Assembly: GCA_903847155.1 (NCBI GenBank) | Contig: CAINCU010000012.1 | Location: 62,001-126,000 of the forward strand | Source: an uncultured Gallionellaceae bacterium | GTDB lineage: Bacteria; Pseudomonadota; Gammaproteobacteria; Burkholderiales; Gallionellaceae | Direction: 5' to 3' | Length of the DNA: 64,000 nt | Shown here: positions 37,574 through 48,364 of the stretch, one piece after another | How positions within the stretch are numbered: position 1 is the stretch's first letter | How the letters are laid out: each line of letters opens with the position of its first letter | Made by a program: the position numbers and the translations under genes | The notes under the pieces: model-generated | Databases searched by the model: none | What the model saw: the letters and a program-made list of their open reading frames with translations, nothing else | Told to the model about the DNA's origin: nothing

Positions 37574-37660
37574 TGGTGCCGGGGGGGGGAATCGAACCCC
37601 CACGCCCTTTCAGGCACTGGATTTTGAGTCCAGCACGTCTACCAGTTCCATCACCCCGGC
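37574..37660 (-). tRNA. tRNA-Leu (anticodon CAA)
   Basis: Cloverleaf of 87 bases on the minus strand including encoded CCA. Acceptor GCCGGGG pairs with CCCCGGC, the D arm is TGGAACTGGTAGACG, the anticodon loop is ACTCAAAAT with CAA at the centre, a long variable arm marks class II, and the T arm has GGTTCGATTCC. It reads UUG leucine codons. It lies between the small exported protein gene and queA. Confidence 0.95.
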
Positions 37661-37747
37661 TTGTGAAGGCGGCGAATTATCCATGAAACGCCTTCCTCCA
37701 TCAACTACAATGCGCGCCTTTATTTTTGTCACAATATTTTTGACTGA

Positions 37748-39903
<2,156 letters not shown>

Positions 39904-39941
39904 AATGCGCGCCTTTGAATTTTAGCTCGGAGAAAATACAA

Positions 39942-40283
39942 ATGATTTCCATCAGCAACTTGCTCATTAGTAACGCATATGCAGACGGCGGTGTGTCCGC
40001 ACCTGAAGGCGGCATTATGCAATTTTTGCCTTTGATTGCCTTGGTGGCAGTGTTTTACTTCCTGGTGCTGCGTCCTCAACAAAAGCGAGCCAAGGAACAC
40101 AAAAACCTGATGGAAGCGCTGCAAAAGGGCGATGAAGTCATTACTCTTGGCGGCATTCTGGGTAAGGTGACCAAGGTTGCCGATGAAAATGTGGCCATTG
40201 AGATCGCCGACAATGTCGTCGTCCAAGTGCAAAAAGCCGCCATCCAGAACGTACTGCCCAAAGGTACGATCAAGTCCATCTAA
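39942..40283 (+). CDS. yajC: Sec translocon accessory protein YajC
   Basis: Single-pass inner membrane protein that associates with SecDF. The 113-residue protein has a hydrophobic segment at about residues 25-45 (FLPLIALVAVFYFLVLRPQQ) and the cytoplasmic KRAKEHKNLMEALQKGDEV, TLGGILGKVTKV, which are typical. ATG 39942 is preferred over an upstream frame extension because of the GGAGAA RBS at about 39929. Confidence 0.95.
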   Translation: MISISNLLISNAYADGGVSAPEGGIMQFLPLIALVAVFYFLVLRPQQKRAKEHKNLMEALQKGDEVITLGGILGKVTKVADENVAIEIADNVVVQVQKAAIQNVLPKGTIKSI

Positions 40284-40311
40284 TATCACGCTGCATAATA
40301 AAGGTGTCGCA

Positions 40312-42123
40312 ATGAACCGCTATCCGCTGTGGAAAAATCTGCTGGTGCTGGTCGCGCTGGTACTGGGCCTGATTTACGCTTTACCCAATCTGTACGGCGA
40401 AGCGCCTGCGGTGCAAGTACTGCCGTTACGTTCCAATCTCAAGGCGGATGCTGCGTTGCTGGCGCGCGTGGAAGATGTGCTGAAAGCCGCGCAACTGAAT
40501 CCCGAAGCCATGTCGCTGGATGCTACCAGCGTCAAGGCACGTTTTAACGACACCGACACCCAGCTCAAAGCAAAGGATTTGCTGCATGCGCAGCTTGGCG
40601 ACGACTATATGGTGGCGCTCAATCTGCTGGCGCGTTCGCCGCAATGGTTGACCAGTTTAAATGCCTTGCCGATGTACCTCGGTCTGGACTTGCGTGGCGG
40701 TGTGCACTTCCTGTTGCAAATCGACATGAAGGGAGCAATCGACAAGGCATTGGAATCAGCTTCCGGGGATTTTCGCAGCACCTTGCGCGAAGCGAACATT
40801 CCCTATTCCGGCGTGAGTCGTGACAGCAGCGTGATTACTACCAAGTTCCGCGATGCTGACGCACGCAGCAAAGGCGAAGCGGAGCTTAAACAGCATTTCA
40901 ACGGGATGGACTTCAGTAAGCAAGAGGAGGGCGGCGAATTTCTGCTGATCTCCCATCTCAAGCAGCAGGAACAATTGCGTATTCAGGAATCTGCGGTACA
41001 GCAAAATCTCGTCACGCTGCGCAATCGCGTGAACGAGCTGGGCGTGGCCGAACCGGTGATCCAGCAGCAGGGTGTAGATCGCATCGTGGTGCAACTGCCC
41101 GGTGTGCAGGATACCGCGCGTGCCAAGGACATTTTGGGACGTACCGCCACGCTGGAAGTGCGTTTAGTGGATGACGAACACCATCTGGTGGCGGGGGCTG
41201 CTGCGCCGTTCGGCACCGAGATATTCAAGGATCGCGACGGATCTTCGCTACTGGTGAAGAAGGGCGTGGTTCTGACCGGTGAGCGCATCAATGACGCGCA
41301 GCCCGGTTTTGACAGCCGCAACAACGAACCTGCAGTACACATCAATCTGGATGCAGTCGGCGCGCGCAAGTTCAAGGAAGCGACACGCGAAAACGTCGGC
41401 AAGCGCATGGCCATCATCCTGTTTGAAAAAGGCAAAGGCGAGATCGTAACCGCGCCGGTGATCCGCGAAGAAATCGGTGGCGGGCGTGTGCAGATCAGCG
41501 GCAAGATGAGCACCGAAGAAGCCAAAGACACTTCGCTGCTGCTGCGTGCCGGTGCGCTGGCTGCGCCGATGGATATCGTGGAAGAGCGCACTGTGGGCCC
41601 CAGCCTGGGCGCGGACAACATCAAACGCGGCTTTGATTCCACCAAGTTTGGTTTCATCATGATCACCATCTTTATGGTCGTCTATTACCTGATGTTCGGC
41701 ACGGTATCGGTGCTGGCTTTGGGTGCTAACTTGCTGTTCCTGATTGCATTGCTCTCCATGTTGCAAGCTACGCTCACCCTGCCGGGTATGGCGGGTATCG
41801 CGCTGACGCTAGGCATGGCGATTGATTCCAACGTGTTAATCAACGAACGTATTCGCGAGGAGTTGCGCAACGGCGTGCCGCCGCAAACGGCGATCCATGA
41901 AGGCTATGAACATGCCTTCGCCACCATTCTCGACTCCAACATTACCGCGCTCATCGTGGGGGTGGCGCTGTTCCTGTTTGGCTCCGGTCCGATCAAGGGT
42001 TTCGCGGTGGTGTTGTGTCTCGGCATCCTGACCTCGATCTTCAGTGCGGTGCTGGTCTCGCGCGCATTGGTCAATGTGATCTATGGCCGCAAAGTGCGTC
42101 TGAATAAAGTTGCGATAGGTTAA
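40312..42123 (+). CDS. secD: Protein translocase subunit SecD
   Basis: Proton-driven RND-like component of the Sec system that helps release proteins in the periplasm. The 603-residue protein has an N-terminal membrane helix (PLWKNLLVLVALVLGLIY), the periplasmic P1 head with LGLDLRGGVHFLLQID, and five C-terminal helices that include the conserved AGIALTLGMAIDSNVLI with the proton-path Asp. The start ATG at 40312 matches MNRYPLW of homologues. It is 28 bases after yajC and 10 before secF. Confidence 0.97.
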   Translation: MNRYPLWKNLLVLVALVLGLIYALPNLYGEAPAVQVLPLRSNLKADAALLARVEDVLKAAQLNPEAMSLDATSVKARFNDTDTQLKAKDLLHAQLGDDYMVALNLLARSPQWLTSLNALPMYLGLDLRGGVHFLLQIDMKGAIDKALESASGDFRSTLREANIPYSGVSRDSSVITTKFRDADARSKGEAELKQHFNGMDFSKQEEGGEFLLISHLKQQEQLRIQESAVQQNLVTLRNRVNELGVAEPVIQQQGVDRIVVQLPGVQDTARAKDILGRTATLEVRLVDDEHHLVAGAAAPFGTEIFKDRDGSSLLVKKGVVLTGERINDAQPGFDSRNNEPAVHINLDAVGARKFKEATRENVGKRMAIILFEKGKGEIVTAPVIREEIGGGRVQISGKMSTEEAKDTSLLLRAGALAAPMDIVEERTVGPSLGADNIKRGFDSTKFGFIMITIFMVVYYLMFGTVSVLALGANLLFLIALLSMLQATLTLPGMAGIALTLGMAIDSNVLINERIREELRNGVPPQTAIHEGYEHAFATILDSNITALIVGVALFLFGSGPIKGFAVVLCLGILTSIFSAVLVSRALVNVIYGRKVRLNKVAIG

Positions 42124-42133
42124 GGGGTAAGAC

Positions 42134-43066
42134 ATGGAATTTTTCCGCATTAAAAAAGACATCCCATTCATGAGCTATGGCCGTTATACGACGTCCATTT
42201 CGCTGGTGACCTTCCTCGTGGCGGTAATCTTTCTCTTTACCAAGGGACTGAACTTCGGCGTGGACTTCACCGGCGGCACCGTGATGGAAGTGCATTATGC
42301 GCAGTCTGCCGAACTGGACAAGGTGCGTGACCAACTTGGCAGCATCGGACTGAAAGAAGCCCAAGTACTGAACTTCGGTTCCAGCAAAGACGTGCTGATC
42401 CAGATCCCGCTCAAGGATGATAAAGCCGGTGCGAAACTCTCCGAACAAGTGCTGGCTGCCTTGCGCCAGCAGGATGTCAGCGTCGAACTGCGCCGCGTCG
42501 AATTCGTCGGGCCACAAGTTGGTAAAGATTTGGTGGATAACGGTGCGATGGCGTTGCTGCTGGTTTCTCTGGGCATCGTTGGCTATCTGTGGCTGCGCTT
42601 CGAATGGAAGTTTGGTCTGGCCGCGATCATCGCCAACTTGCATGACGTGGTCATCATCTTGGGCTTCTTCGCCTTCTTTCAGTGGGAATTTTCACTCACC
42701 GTGCTGGCGGCGGTGCTGGCTGTGCTGGGATATTCGGTGAACGAATCAGTGGTGGTGTTCGACCGGATTCGCGAGAACTTCCGCAAGATGCGCAAGACCG
42801 AAGTCAACGAGATCATCGACAACGCCATCACCCGCACCATGTCGCGCACCATCATCACCCATGCCTGTACGCAGATGATGGTGACCTCCATGCTGTTCCT
42901 GGGCGGCGAGACGCTGCACTACTTCGCGCTGGCACTGACCATCGGCATCCTGTTCAGTATCTATTCCTCGGTGCTGGTCGCCAGCCCGTTGCTGATGATG
43001 TTCGGTGTATCGCGCGAAGACTTCATCAAGCCGGAAAAGGTCGAAGCCGAAGAAGTGCTGCCGTAA
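42134..43066 (+). CDS. secF: Protein translocase subunit SecF
   Basis: Partner of SecD. The 310-residue protein has a first membrane helix near residues 19-38, the conserved LNFGVDFTGGTVMEV in the first periplasmic domain, and the helix VLGYSVNESVVVFDRIREN with the proton-path Asp, followed by TRTMSRTIITHACTQM. Normal length and order. Confidence 0.97.
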   Translation: MEFFRIKKDIPFMSYGRYTTSISLVTFLVAVIFLFTKGLNFGVDFTGGTVMEVHYAQSAELDKVRDQLGSIGLKEAQVLNFGSSKDVLIQIPLKDDKAGAKLSEQVLAALRQQDVSVELRRVEFVGPQVGKDLVDNGAMALLLVSLGIVGYLWLRFEWKFGLAAIIANLHDVVIILGFFAFFQWEFSLTVLAAVLAVLGYSVNESVVVFDRIRENFRKMRKTEVNEIIDNAITRTMSRTIITHACTQMMVTSMLFLGGETLHYFALALTIGILFSIYSSVLVASPLLMMFGVSREDFIKPEKVEAEEVLP

Positions 43067-43079
43067 GTGGAAGGTAATT

Positions 43080-43706
43080 TTGCTCGACATCATCTTGCAT
43101 CTGGATGCGCATCTGCTGTTATGGGTGCAACAGTACGGCATGTGGATCTACGCCATCCTGTTCGCCGTCATCTTCGCCGAAACGGGCTTGGTGATCGCGC
43201 CCTTCCTGCCCGGCGATTCGCTGCTGTTCGTCACCGGCGCGCTGTGCGGCATGGGCTCGCTGGACATGCAAATCCTGCTGCCGGTGCTGATGCTCGCCGC
43301 GTTCGCGGGAGACAACACCAACTACTGGATCGGCCGCCTGCTCGGGCTGCGCTTGCTCAACAGCAGCAAGCAGCGATTCATCAAGCATGAGCATCTGGAA
43401 AAGACTCACCTGTTCTACGAAAAACACGGCGGCAAAACCATCATCTTCGCGCGCTTCCTGCCTATCATCCGCACCTTCGCCCCGTTCGTGGCGGGCATCG
43501 GCACCATGAGCTACCGCCTGTTCATCATGTTCAGCGCGCTGGGCAGCGTGGCGTGGATTGGCAGCCTAACGCTGGCAGGCTACTTCTTCGGCAACATCCC
43601 CATCATCAAAGACAACCTCACCTTGATGATTCTCGTCATCGTTGTTATCTCATTCATACCGGCGATCCTCGAATTCATCAAACACCGTCGCGCCGCAAGC
43701 CAGTAA
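43080..43706 (+). CDS. DedA-family membrane protein
   Basis: A 208-residue polytopic protein related to undecaprenyl-phosphate and other lipid flippases. Conserved DedA segments: FAETGLVIAPFLPGDSLLF, then GDNTNYWIGRLLG, and the Arg/Pro-rich IFARFLPIIRTFAPFVAGIG. No in-frame ATG precedes the conserved start; TTG at 43080 with GGAAGG 6 bases upstream fits best. The last codons and the TAA (43704-43706) lie inside repeat copy 4. Confidence 0.88.
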   Translation: MLDIILHLDAHLLLWVQQYGMWIYAILFAVIFAETGLVIAPFLPGDSLLFVTGALCGMGSLDMQILLPVLMLAAFAGDNTNYWIGRLLGLRLLNSSKQRFIKHEHLEKTHLFYEKHGGKTIIFARFLPIIRTFAPFVAGIGTMSYRLFIMFSALGSVAWIGSLTLAGYFFGNIPIIKDNLTLMILVIVVISFIPAILEFIKHRRAASQ

Positions 43707-43760
43707 ATACGGGCATCTGCATCAAGTGCATGATGCGGATTGCCTATTGACGGGCGTTTC
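43695..43760 (+). repeat. Dispersed 66-bp palindromic element, copy 4
   Basis: Begins GCAAGCCAGTAAATACGGG and ends ATTGCCTATTGACGGG plus tail. It overlaps the 3' end of the dedA-type gene, providing its last two codons and stop. Confidence 0.88.
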
Positions 43761-43805
43761 CATGAGGTTGTGTTTTGCGTACGGATCTAACCAGTGGCGA
43801 ATTAC

Positions 43806-44789
43806 TCAACTGCTTGGCGCAGGAATACTCCTGATAAGTTTCATGCGGGCGGCATCCCAATTCGCTACAGCCCATTCCAGCACAGCGCCCACACTACAAC
43901 TTGCCAACTCCGCAGGCGGTCGTTGCTGCAAAAAATCCAGCACGCGCAGCAACGTGGCAACAGGCTGTGACGCAGCCACCGGCGCAGCCAACGTCCGCTT
44001 GCTCAACTTCTCACCCGCCGCGTTCACCGCGATTGGCAAGTGCATGTAATGCGGCGTGGGCAGGCCGAGCAAGTGTTGCAGATAAATCTGGCGCGGCGTC
44101 GAAGCCAGCAGATCAGCGCCGCGTACGACATGCGTGATGCCCTGCAATGCATCGTCCACCACCACCGCCAACTGATAAGCGAACAAGCCATCCGCGCGCT
44201 TCACCACGAAATCGCCGATTTCGGTTTCAGGATGCTGTTTGGTGCGTCCTTGCAGTGCGTCCATAAACTCAACTGAACCGTGCGGGCTGAGCTTGTCGAA
44301 GCCTGCCCTGAGCCTGTCGAAGTGGCCCAGGCGCCCTTCGCCATGGGAGGGTGATTTTCCCGTCCGCACCCGCCAAGCTCTTTCTTCGCGCCCAGCCGGA
44401 ATGCCATCACGACAAGTGCCGGGATAGACCAACCCCTCAATCCCATGCAACGCCGAATCCGCAATCTCCTTGCGCGTACAACTACACGGATACACCGCAC
44501 CGCTGGCTTGCAGCGAATGCAACGCCTGCTCATAAGCCACCGCGCGCCGGCTCTGATACAGCACAGGCTCATCGCTCTGCAACCCGAACGCCCCCAGCGT
44601 GCGCAGCATGTCATCCGCCGCCCCCGGCACGCAGCGCGGCGTATCAAGGTCTTCCATGCGCACCAACCAAGTGCCGCGATGAAGTTTTGCATCGAGATAA
44701 CTGCCGACGGCAGCGACGAGAGAGCCGAAGTGCAGCGGCCCGGTAGGAGAGGGGGCGAAACGCCCACGATAGTCAGTTGTGGATGACAT
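43806..44789 (-). CDS. gluQ: Glutamyl-Q tRNA(Asp) synthetase with a repeat-derived insertion
   Basis: Attaches Glu to the queuosine base of tRNA-Asp. The 327-residue protein has the HIGH-like APSPTGPLHFGSL near residues 12-24, the zinc-site cysteines YPCSC (102, 104) and YPGTC (126), the GDFVVKRADGLFAYQLAVVV segment and a KLSKR KMSKS-like loop. Between RAWRVRT and SVEFMDALQG there are about 29 extra residues, GKSPSHGEGRLG then HFDRLRAGFDKLSPHG, from a dispersed repeat. Without them the length is a normal 298. The frame remains open. Confidence 0.92.
   Translation of the reverse strand: MSSTTDYRGRFAPSPTGPLHFGSLVAAVGSYLDAKLHRGTWLVRMEDLDTPRCVPGAADDMLRTLGAFGLQSDEPVLYQSRRAVAYEQALHSLQASGAVYPCSCTRKEIADSALHGIEGLVYPGTCRDGIPAGREERAWRVRTGKSPSHGEGRLGHFDRLRAGFDKLSPHGSVEFMDALQGRTKQHPETEIGDFVVKRADGLFAYQLAVVVDDALQGITHVVRGADLLASTPRQIYLQHLLGLPTPHYMHLPIAVNAAGEKLSKRTLAAPVAASQPVATLLRVLDFLQQRPPAELASCSVGAVLEWAVANWDAARMKLIRSIPAPSS
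44277..44363 (-). repeat. TTCGACAAGCTCAG-type repeat inserted in gluQ
   Basis: In plus-strand terms it holds CTGAGCTTGTCGAAG at 44287-44301 and CTGAGCCTGTCGAAG at 44308-44322, a near-exact 15-base duplication with 21-base period, followed by a GCCCTTCGCCATGGGAGGG stretch. Such TTCGACAAGCTCAG phrases are widely dispersed intergenic repeats in beta- and gammaproteobacteria; here the unit is in frame within a gene and encodes about residues 143-171. Confidence 0.78.
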
Positions 44790-44801
44790 TCGGTTTTGTA
44801 G

Positions 44802-44827
44802 GGCGGGTTAGCGCAGCGTAACCCGCC
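44802..44827. repeat. GGCGGGTTA palindrome between gluQ and a membrane protein gene
   Basis: GGCGGGTTA-GCGCAGCG-TAACCCGCC, a perfect 9-bp inverted repeat. The phrase is a common intergenic repeat in proteobacteria. It follows the stop of the upstream minus-strand gene by 7 bases and could act as a transcription attenuator or 3' stabiliser. Confidence 0.7.
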
Positions 44828-44834
44828 GGATGGT

Positions 44835-45239
44835 TCAATGCCCGTTGGTTATTGCGCTACGCTTGCTAACAATGTACGCACGCAGCTTTTCAGTAACGAA
44901 GCGCCCAAGGGAAAAGGTGAGTGCAAAAGGAATAATGCCCCAGAGCCCCGATATTCCAAGAGCAAGAGAAATGGCATCCATCGGGCGCTCGGAATGAAAG
45001 GCAAAGACGGCGGTATATAGAAGAACCCAGCAAGCGAACCATATGATCGAGCCGTATTTATTCCAACGATTGTTGGGAACGAACATCCCAGTGATTACCC
45101 CACCGACAAGCCCCGCTGAGAAGGGTGTGAAGGCAAGAGCCGCGAGCCCTGTTTCCTGAGCGGAGGCTGGGAAAGCGACACAAAGCAGCCCGACTGCGAG
45201 AGTGACCGGAGGTGTTAAATGATGACGGCAAGCGGGCAT
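44835..45239 (-). CDS. Predicted small membrane protein, unknown function
   Basis: A 134-residue protein with an N-terminal signal or anchor (about residues 8-27, ending FPASAQ), and further hydrophobic segments at about 33-55, 62-80 and 88-110. No family was recognised. The start MPACRHHLTPPVTLAVGLL is supported only by the open frame and its place 18 bases after clpA. Possibly co-transcribed with clpA. Confidence 0.5.
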   Translation of the reverse strand: MPACRHHLTPPVTLAVGLLCVAFPASAQETGLAALAFTPFSAGLVGGVITGMFVPNNRWNKYGSIIWFACWVLLYTAVFAFHSERPMDAISLALGISGLWGIIPFALTFSLGRFVTEKLRAYIVSKRSAITNGH

Positions 45240-45257
45240 TTATTTTGATCTACTGTA

Positions 45258-47522
45258 TTAAACAGCTACTTCCTCTTCCTCAAACTCCAGCACCACCTTG
45301 CCGTCCTTCACATCCACGGTGACCTTGCCGCCGTTCGCCAGTTTGCCGAACAGCAGTTCGTCGGCGAGTGCGGAGCGGATGGTGTCCTGGATCAGGCGCG
45401 CCATCGGGCGTGCGCCCATCAGCGGGTCGAAGCCGTTCTCGGCGAGGTACTCCTTGAGTGCGTCGGTGAAATGCGCATCCACTTTCTTCTCGTGCAGTTG
45501 TTCGTCCAGTTGTATAAGGAACTTGTCCACCACGCGCAGGATGACTTCCTTCGACAGCGAGGCGAAGGAAACGATGGCATCCAGCCGGTTGCGGAACTCC
45601 GGCGTGAACAGACGTTTGATGTCGATCATCTCATCGCCCACCACGGAGGAAACTTTAGTGAAGCCCATCTGTGTCTTGTTCAAAGCCTCGGCACCCGCGT
45701 TGGTGGTCATGATAATGACCACGTTGCGGAAGTCGGCCTTGCGCCCGTTGTTGTCGGTGAGCGTGCCGTGATCCATCACTTGCAGCAGGATGTTGAAGAT
45801 GTCCGGGTGTGCTTTCTCGATCTCGTCCAGCAGCAGCACGCAATGCGGTTGCTTGCTGATGGCTTCGGTGAGCAGGCCGCCCTGGTCGAAACCGACATAG
45901 CCAGGCGGCGCGCCGATCAGGCGTGACACGGCATGGCGTTCCATGTATTCCGACATATCGAAACGGTGTATCGGCATGCCCATGATGTAGGCCAACTGGC
46001 GCGCCACTTCGGTCTTGCCGACACCGGTGGGGCCGGAGAATAAAAAGCTGCCGATAGGCTTCTGCGGACTGCCGAGGCCGCTGCGCGACATCTTGATGGC
46101 GCGTGCCAGTGCGTCGATGGCTTTGTCCTGGCCGAATACGGTGGCCTTCAAATCCCTGTCCAAATTCTTCAACGCGTTGCGGTCGTCATGCGACACGGTG
46201 CGTGCCGGGATGCGCGCGATCTTGGCGATGATTTCTTCGATCTCATGCTTGCCCACGATCTTCTTCTGTTTGGACTTGGGCAGGATGCGTTGCGCCGCTC
46301 CGGCTTCATCCAGCACGTCGATGGCCTTGTCCGGCAAATGACGGTCATTGATGTAGCGTGCAGAAAGTTCGGCAGCGCTGGTGATGGCGGCGGCGCTGAA
46401 CTTGATGCTGTGGTGGTCTTCGAAACGCGATTTAAGCCCTTTCAAAATCTCGATGGTCTCTTCGACTGAAGGTTCGGACACGTCGATCTTCTGGAAGCGA
46501 CGCGACAACGCGGAATCCTTTTCAAAGATGCCGCGATATTCCTGATAAGTGGTCGCGCCAATGCACTTCAAAGCGCCGCTGGACAAGGCAGGCTTGAGCA
46601 GATTGGAAGCGTCCATGGTGCCGCCAGAGGCCGCGCCGGCGCCGATGAGGGTATGTATCTCATCGATGAACAATACCGCGTTAGGCGCGTCTTTCAATTC
46701 TTTCAGCACGGCTTTCAAGCGTTGCTCGAAATCGCCGCGATATTTGGTTCCCGCCAGCAATGAACCCATATCCAGCGCATACACCTGCGCATCTTTCAGA
46801 ATGTCGGGGATGTCGCCTTCGATGATGCGGCGCGCCAGACCTTCGGCGATGGCGGTCTTGCCCACGCCAGCTTCACCCACCAGCAGCGGGTTGTTCTTGC
46901 GGCGGCGGCACAACGTTTGAATCACGCGCTCCAGTTCAATGTCGCGTCCGATCAGAGGATCAATCTTGCCGGCCAGCGCATGCGCATTCAGATCCAGTGT
47001 GTAATTCTTCAGTGCGCTGTCGTTGTTTTGTGCCGGTTCGCCTTCATTCTCGTTCGCGGTTTTTTGTATGGCAGGTTGCTGTCCATCTGATGTTTTGTTG
47101 ATGCCATGCGCAATGTAGTTCACCACATCGAGGCGAGTGATCGCGCGCTGGTTGAGGAAATACACCGCATGCGATTCCTTCTCGCCGAACAGCGCCACAA
47201 GAATGTTCGCTCCGGTCACTTCTTTCTTGTTGGTGGATTGCACATGGAGGATGGCGCGTTGTATTACGCGCTGGAATCCAACCGTGGGTTGGGTATCCAC
47301 CTCTCCGGTTCCCAGCACCACAGGTGTGTGCATCTCGATGTGCTGCGTCAGCACGGCGCGCAACTCATCAATATCCGCCCCGCATGCACGCAGCACGTGC
47401 GCGGCTGAAGGATTGTCCAGCATCGCCAGCAAAAGATGTTCGACGGTGATGAACTCGTGACGTTTTTGGCGAGCCTCGACAAAGGCTAGGTGCAGGCTAA
47501 CTTCCAGTTCTTGGGCAATCAT
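45258..47522 (-). CDS. clpA: ATP-dependent Clp protease ATP-binding subunit ClpA
   Basis: AAA+ unfoldase that feeds ClpP. The 754-residue protein has the N-terminal Clp domain (HEFITVEHLLLAMLDNPSA), the first AAA module with GEAGVGKTAIAEGLA and DEIHTLIGAG, and the second with FSGPTGVGKTEVARQ and LLLDEIEKAH. No middle coiled-coil, so ClpA rather than ClpB. It starts directly after the clpS stop. Confidence 0.97.
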   Translation of the reverse strand: MIAQELEVSLHLAFVEARQKRHEFITVEHLLLAMLDNPSAAHVLRACGADIDELRAVLTQHIEMHTPVVLGTGEVDTQPTVGFQRVIQRAILHVQSTNKKEVTGANILVALFGEKESHAVYFLNQRAITRLDVVNYIAHGINKTSDGQQPAIQKTANENEGEPAQNNDSALKNYTLDLNAHALAGKIDPLIGRDIELERVIQTLCRRRKNNPLLVGEAGVGKTAIAEGLARRIIEGDIPDILKDAQVYALDMGSLLAGTKYRGDFEQRLKAVLKELKDAPNAVLFIDEIHTLIGAGAASGGTMDASNLLKPALSSGALKCIGATTYQEYRGIFEKDSALSRRFQKIDVSEPSVEETIEILKGLKSRFEDHHSIKFSAAAITSAAELSARYINDRHLPDKAIDVLDEAGAAQRILPKSKQKKIVGKHEIEEIIAKIARIPARTVSHDDRNALKNLDRDLKATVFGQDKAIDALARAIKMSRSGLGSPQKPIGSFLFSGPTGVGKTEVARQLAYIMGMPIHRFDMSEYMERHAVSRLIGAPPGYVGFDQGGLLTEAISKQPHCVLLLDEIEKAHPDIFNILLQVMDHGTLTDNNGRKADFRNVVIIMTTNAGAEALNKTQMGFTKVSSVVGDEMIDIKRLFTPEFRNRLDAIVSFASLSKEVILRVVDKFLIQLDEQLHEKKVDAHFTDALKEYLAENGFDPLMGARPMARLIQDTIRSALADELLFGKLANGGKVTVDVKDGKVVLEFEEEEVAV

Positions 47523-47825
47523 TTAACTTTCCTCCATCTGGCATCGCAAAGGATGTCCATGTTGTATTGCGTAACTCATTACTTGACTCACCTTGGTCTC
47601 AGCGATGTCCTTTGGATACAAACCACAAACCGCAGAACCTTCATTATGTACTTTGAGCATGATTTGCGTTGCCTGTTCCGCTGTCTTCGCAAAAAAAAGT
47701 TGCAACACTTCAATTACAAACTCCATCGTGGTGAAATCGTCATTCAACAACATGACTTTATACATCTTCGGCGGCTTGGTTTTGCCGCGTTCCAGTAATA
47801 ATACGTTTTCTTGCTTGGTCGTCAT
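47523..47825 (-). CDS. clpS: ClpS adaptor for N-end rule substrates
   Basis: Delivers proteins with destabilising N-termini to ClpAP. The 100-residue protein has the flexible N-terminal tail, then PPKMYKVMLLNDDFTTMEFV with the substrate-binding Asn-Asp-Asp, and HNEGSAVCGLYPKDIAETK. The ATG at 47825 (MTTKQENVLLL) fits family length; the open frame extends upstream without homology. Same operon as clpA. Confidence 0.94.
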   Translation of the reverse strand: MTTKQENVLLLERGKTKPPKMYKVMLLNDDFTTMEFVIEVLQLFFAKTAEQATQIMLKVHNEGSAVCGLYPKDIAETKVSQVMSYAIQHGHPLRCQMEES

Positions 47826-48070
47826 AAAGGTTATTGTGGCATTCCTGTCTGTACCATATTTGACGATTAACGCGGCTTTTTCAAGTCTGTTTGAAAAATA
47901 TTTATAATTACTGCTTGACGATGCGAGTTCGAGTGCGGTAAAAAGCGTCCGGGTGTTTGAATCAGAGTATCTGCTAGTGCTGGTTTTGCCATGTGCGGTC
48001 CCATTTGCGATCTTGGAATTCAAACAATTTGACGGGGTTCCACCCGTTGTTTTTTGTAAGGAAGTTAAGC

Positions 48071-48274
48071 ATGGCAAACGGTACAGTTAAATGGTTCAAC
48101 GACGCAAAGGGTTTTGGTTTCATTACTCCCGATGATGGCAGTGAAGATCTGTTCGCGCATTTCTCAGCGATCAACATGAGCGGCTTCAAGTCTCTCAAAG
48201 AAGGTCAGAAAGTGACTTTCGAAGTTGTTCAAGGTCCAAAGGGTAAACAAGCCTCAAACATCCAAGCGGGTTAA
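48071..48274 (+). CDS. cspA: Cold-shock protein, CspA family
   Basis: A 67-residue OB-fold RNA chaperone. RNP1 is KGFGFITP and RNP2 is DLFAHFSAI, both intact. An AAGGAAG RBS precedes the ATG by about 8 bases. Divergent from clpS with about 245 bases between, so a long 5' leader typical of cold-shock genes is possible. A strong terminator follows. Confidence 0.96.
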   Translation: MANGTVKWFNDAKGFGFITPDDGSEDLFAHFSAINMSGFKSLKEGQKVTFEVVQGPKGKQASNIQAG

Positions 48275-48294
48275 TTCCTGATTGAGATGTGACA

Positions 48295-48326
48295 AAAAAG
48301 CCCGCCACGAAAGTGGTGGGCTTTTT
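48295..48326 (+). terminator. Terminator after cspA
   Basis: AAAAAGCCCGCCAC and GTGGTGGGCTTTTT pair around GAAA. It also stands 3' of the convergent ABC-F gene, so it may serve both strands. Confidence 0.88.
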
Positions 48327-48364
48327 GTTGTGTATTACCGTCAGCGTGCCGATTCGCTGACGCG

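Noticed and set aside
37571-37600. A run of nine G bases as a possible sequencing error
   Set aside because: It falls in the T stem and acceptor of tRNA-Leu, where paired C/G runs are expected and the cloverleaf closes correctly.
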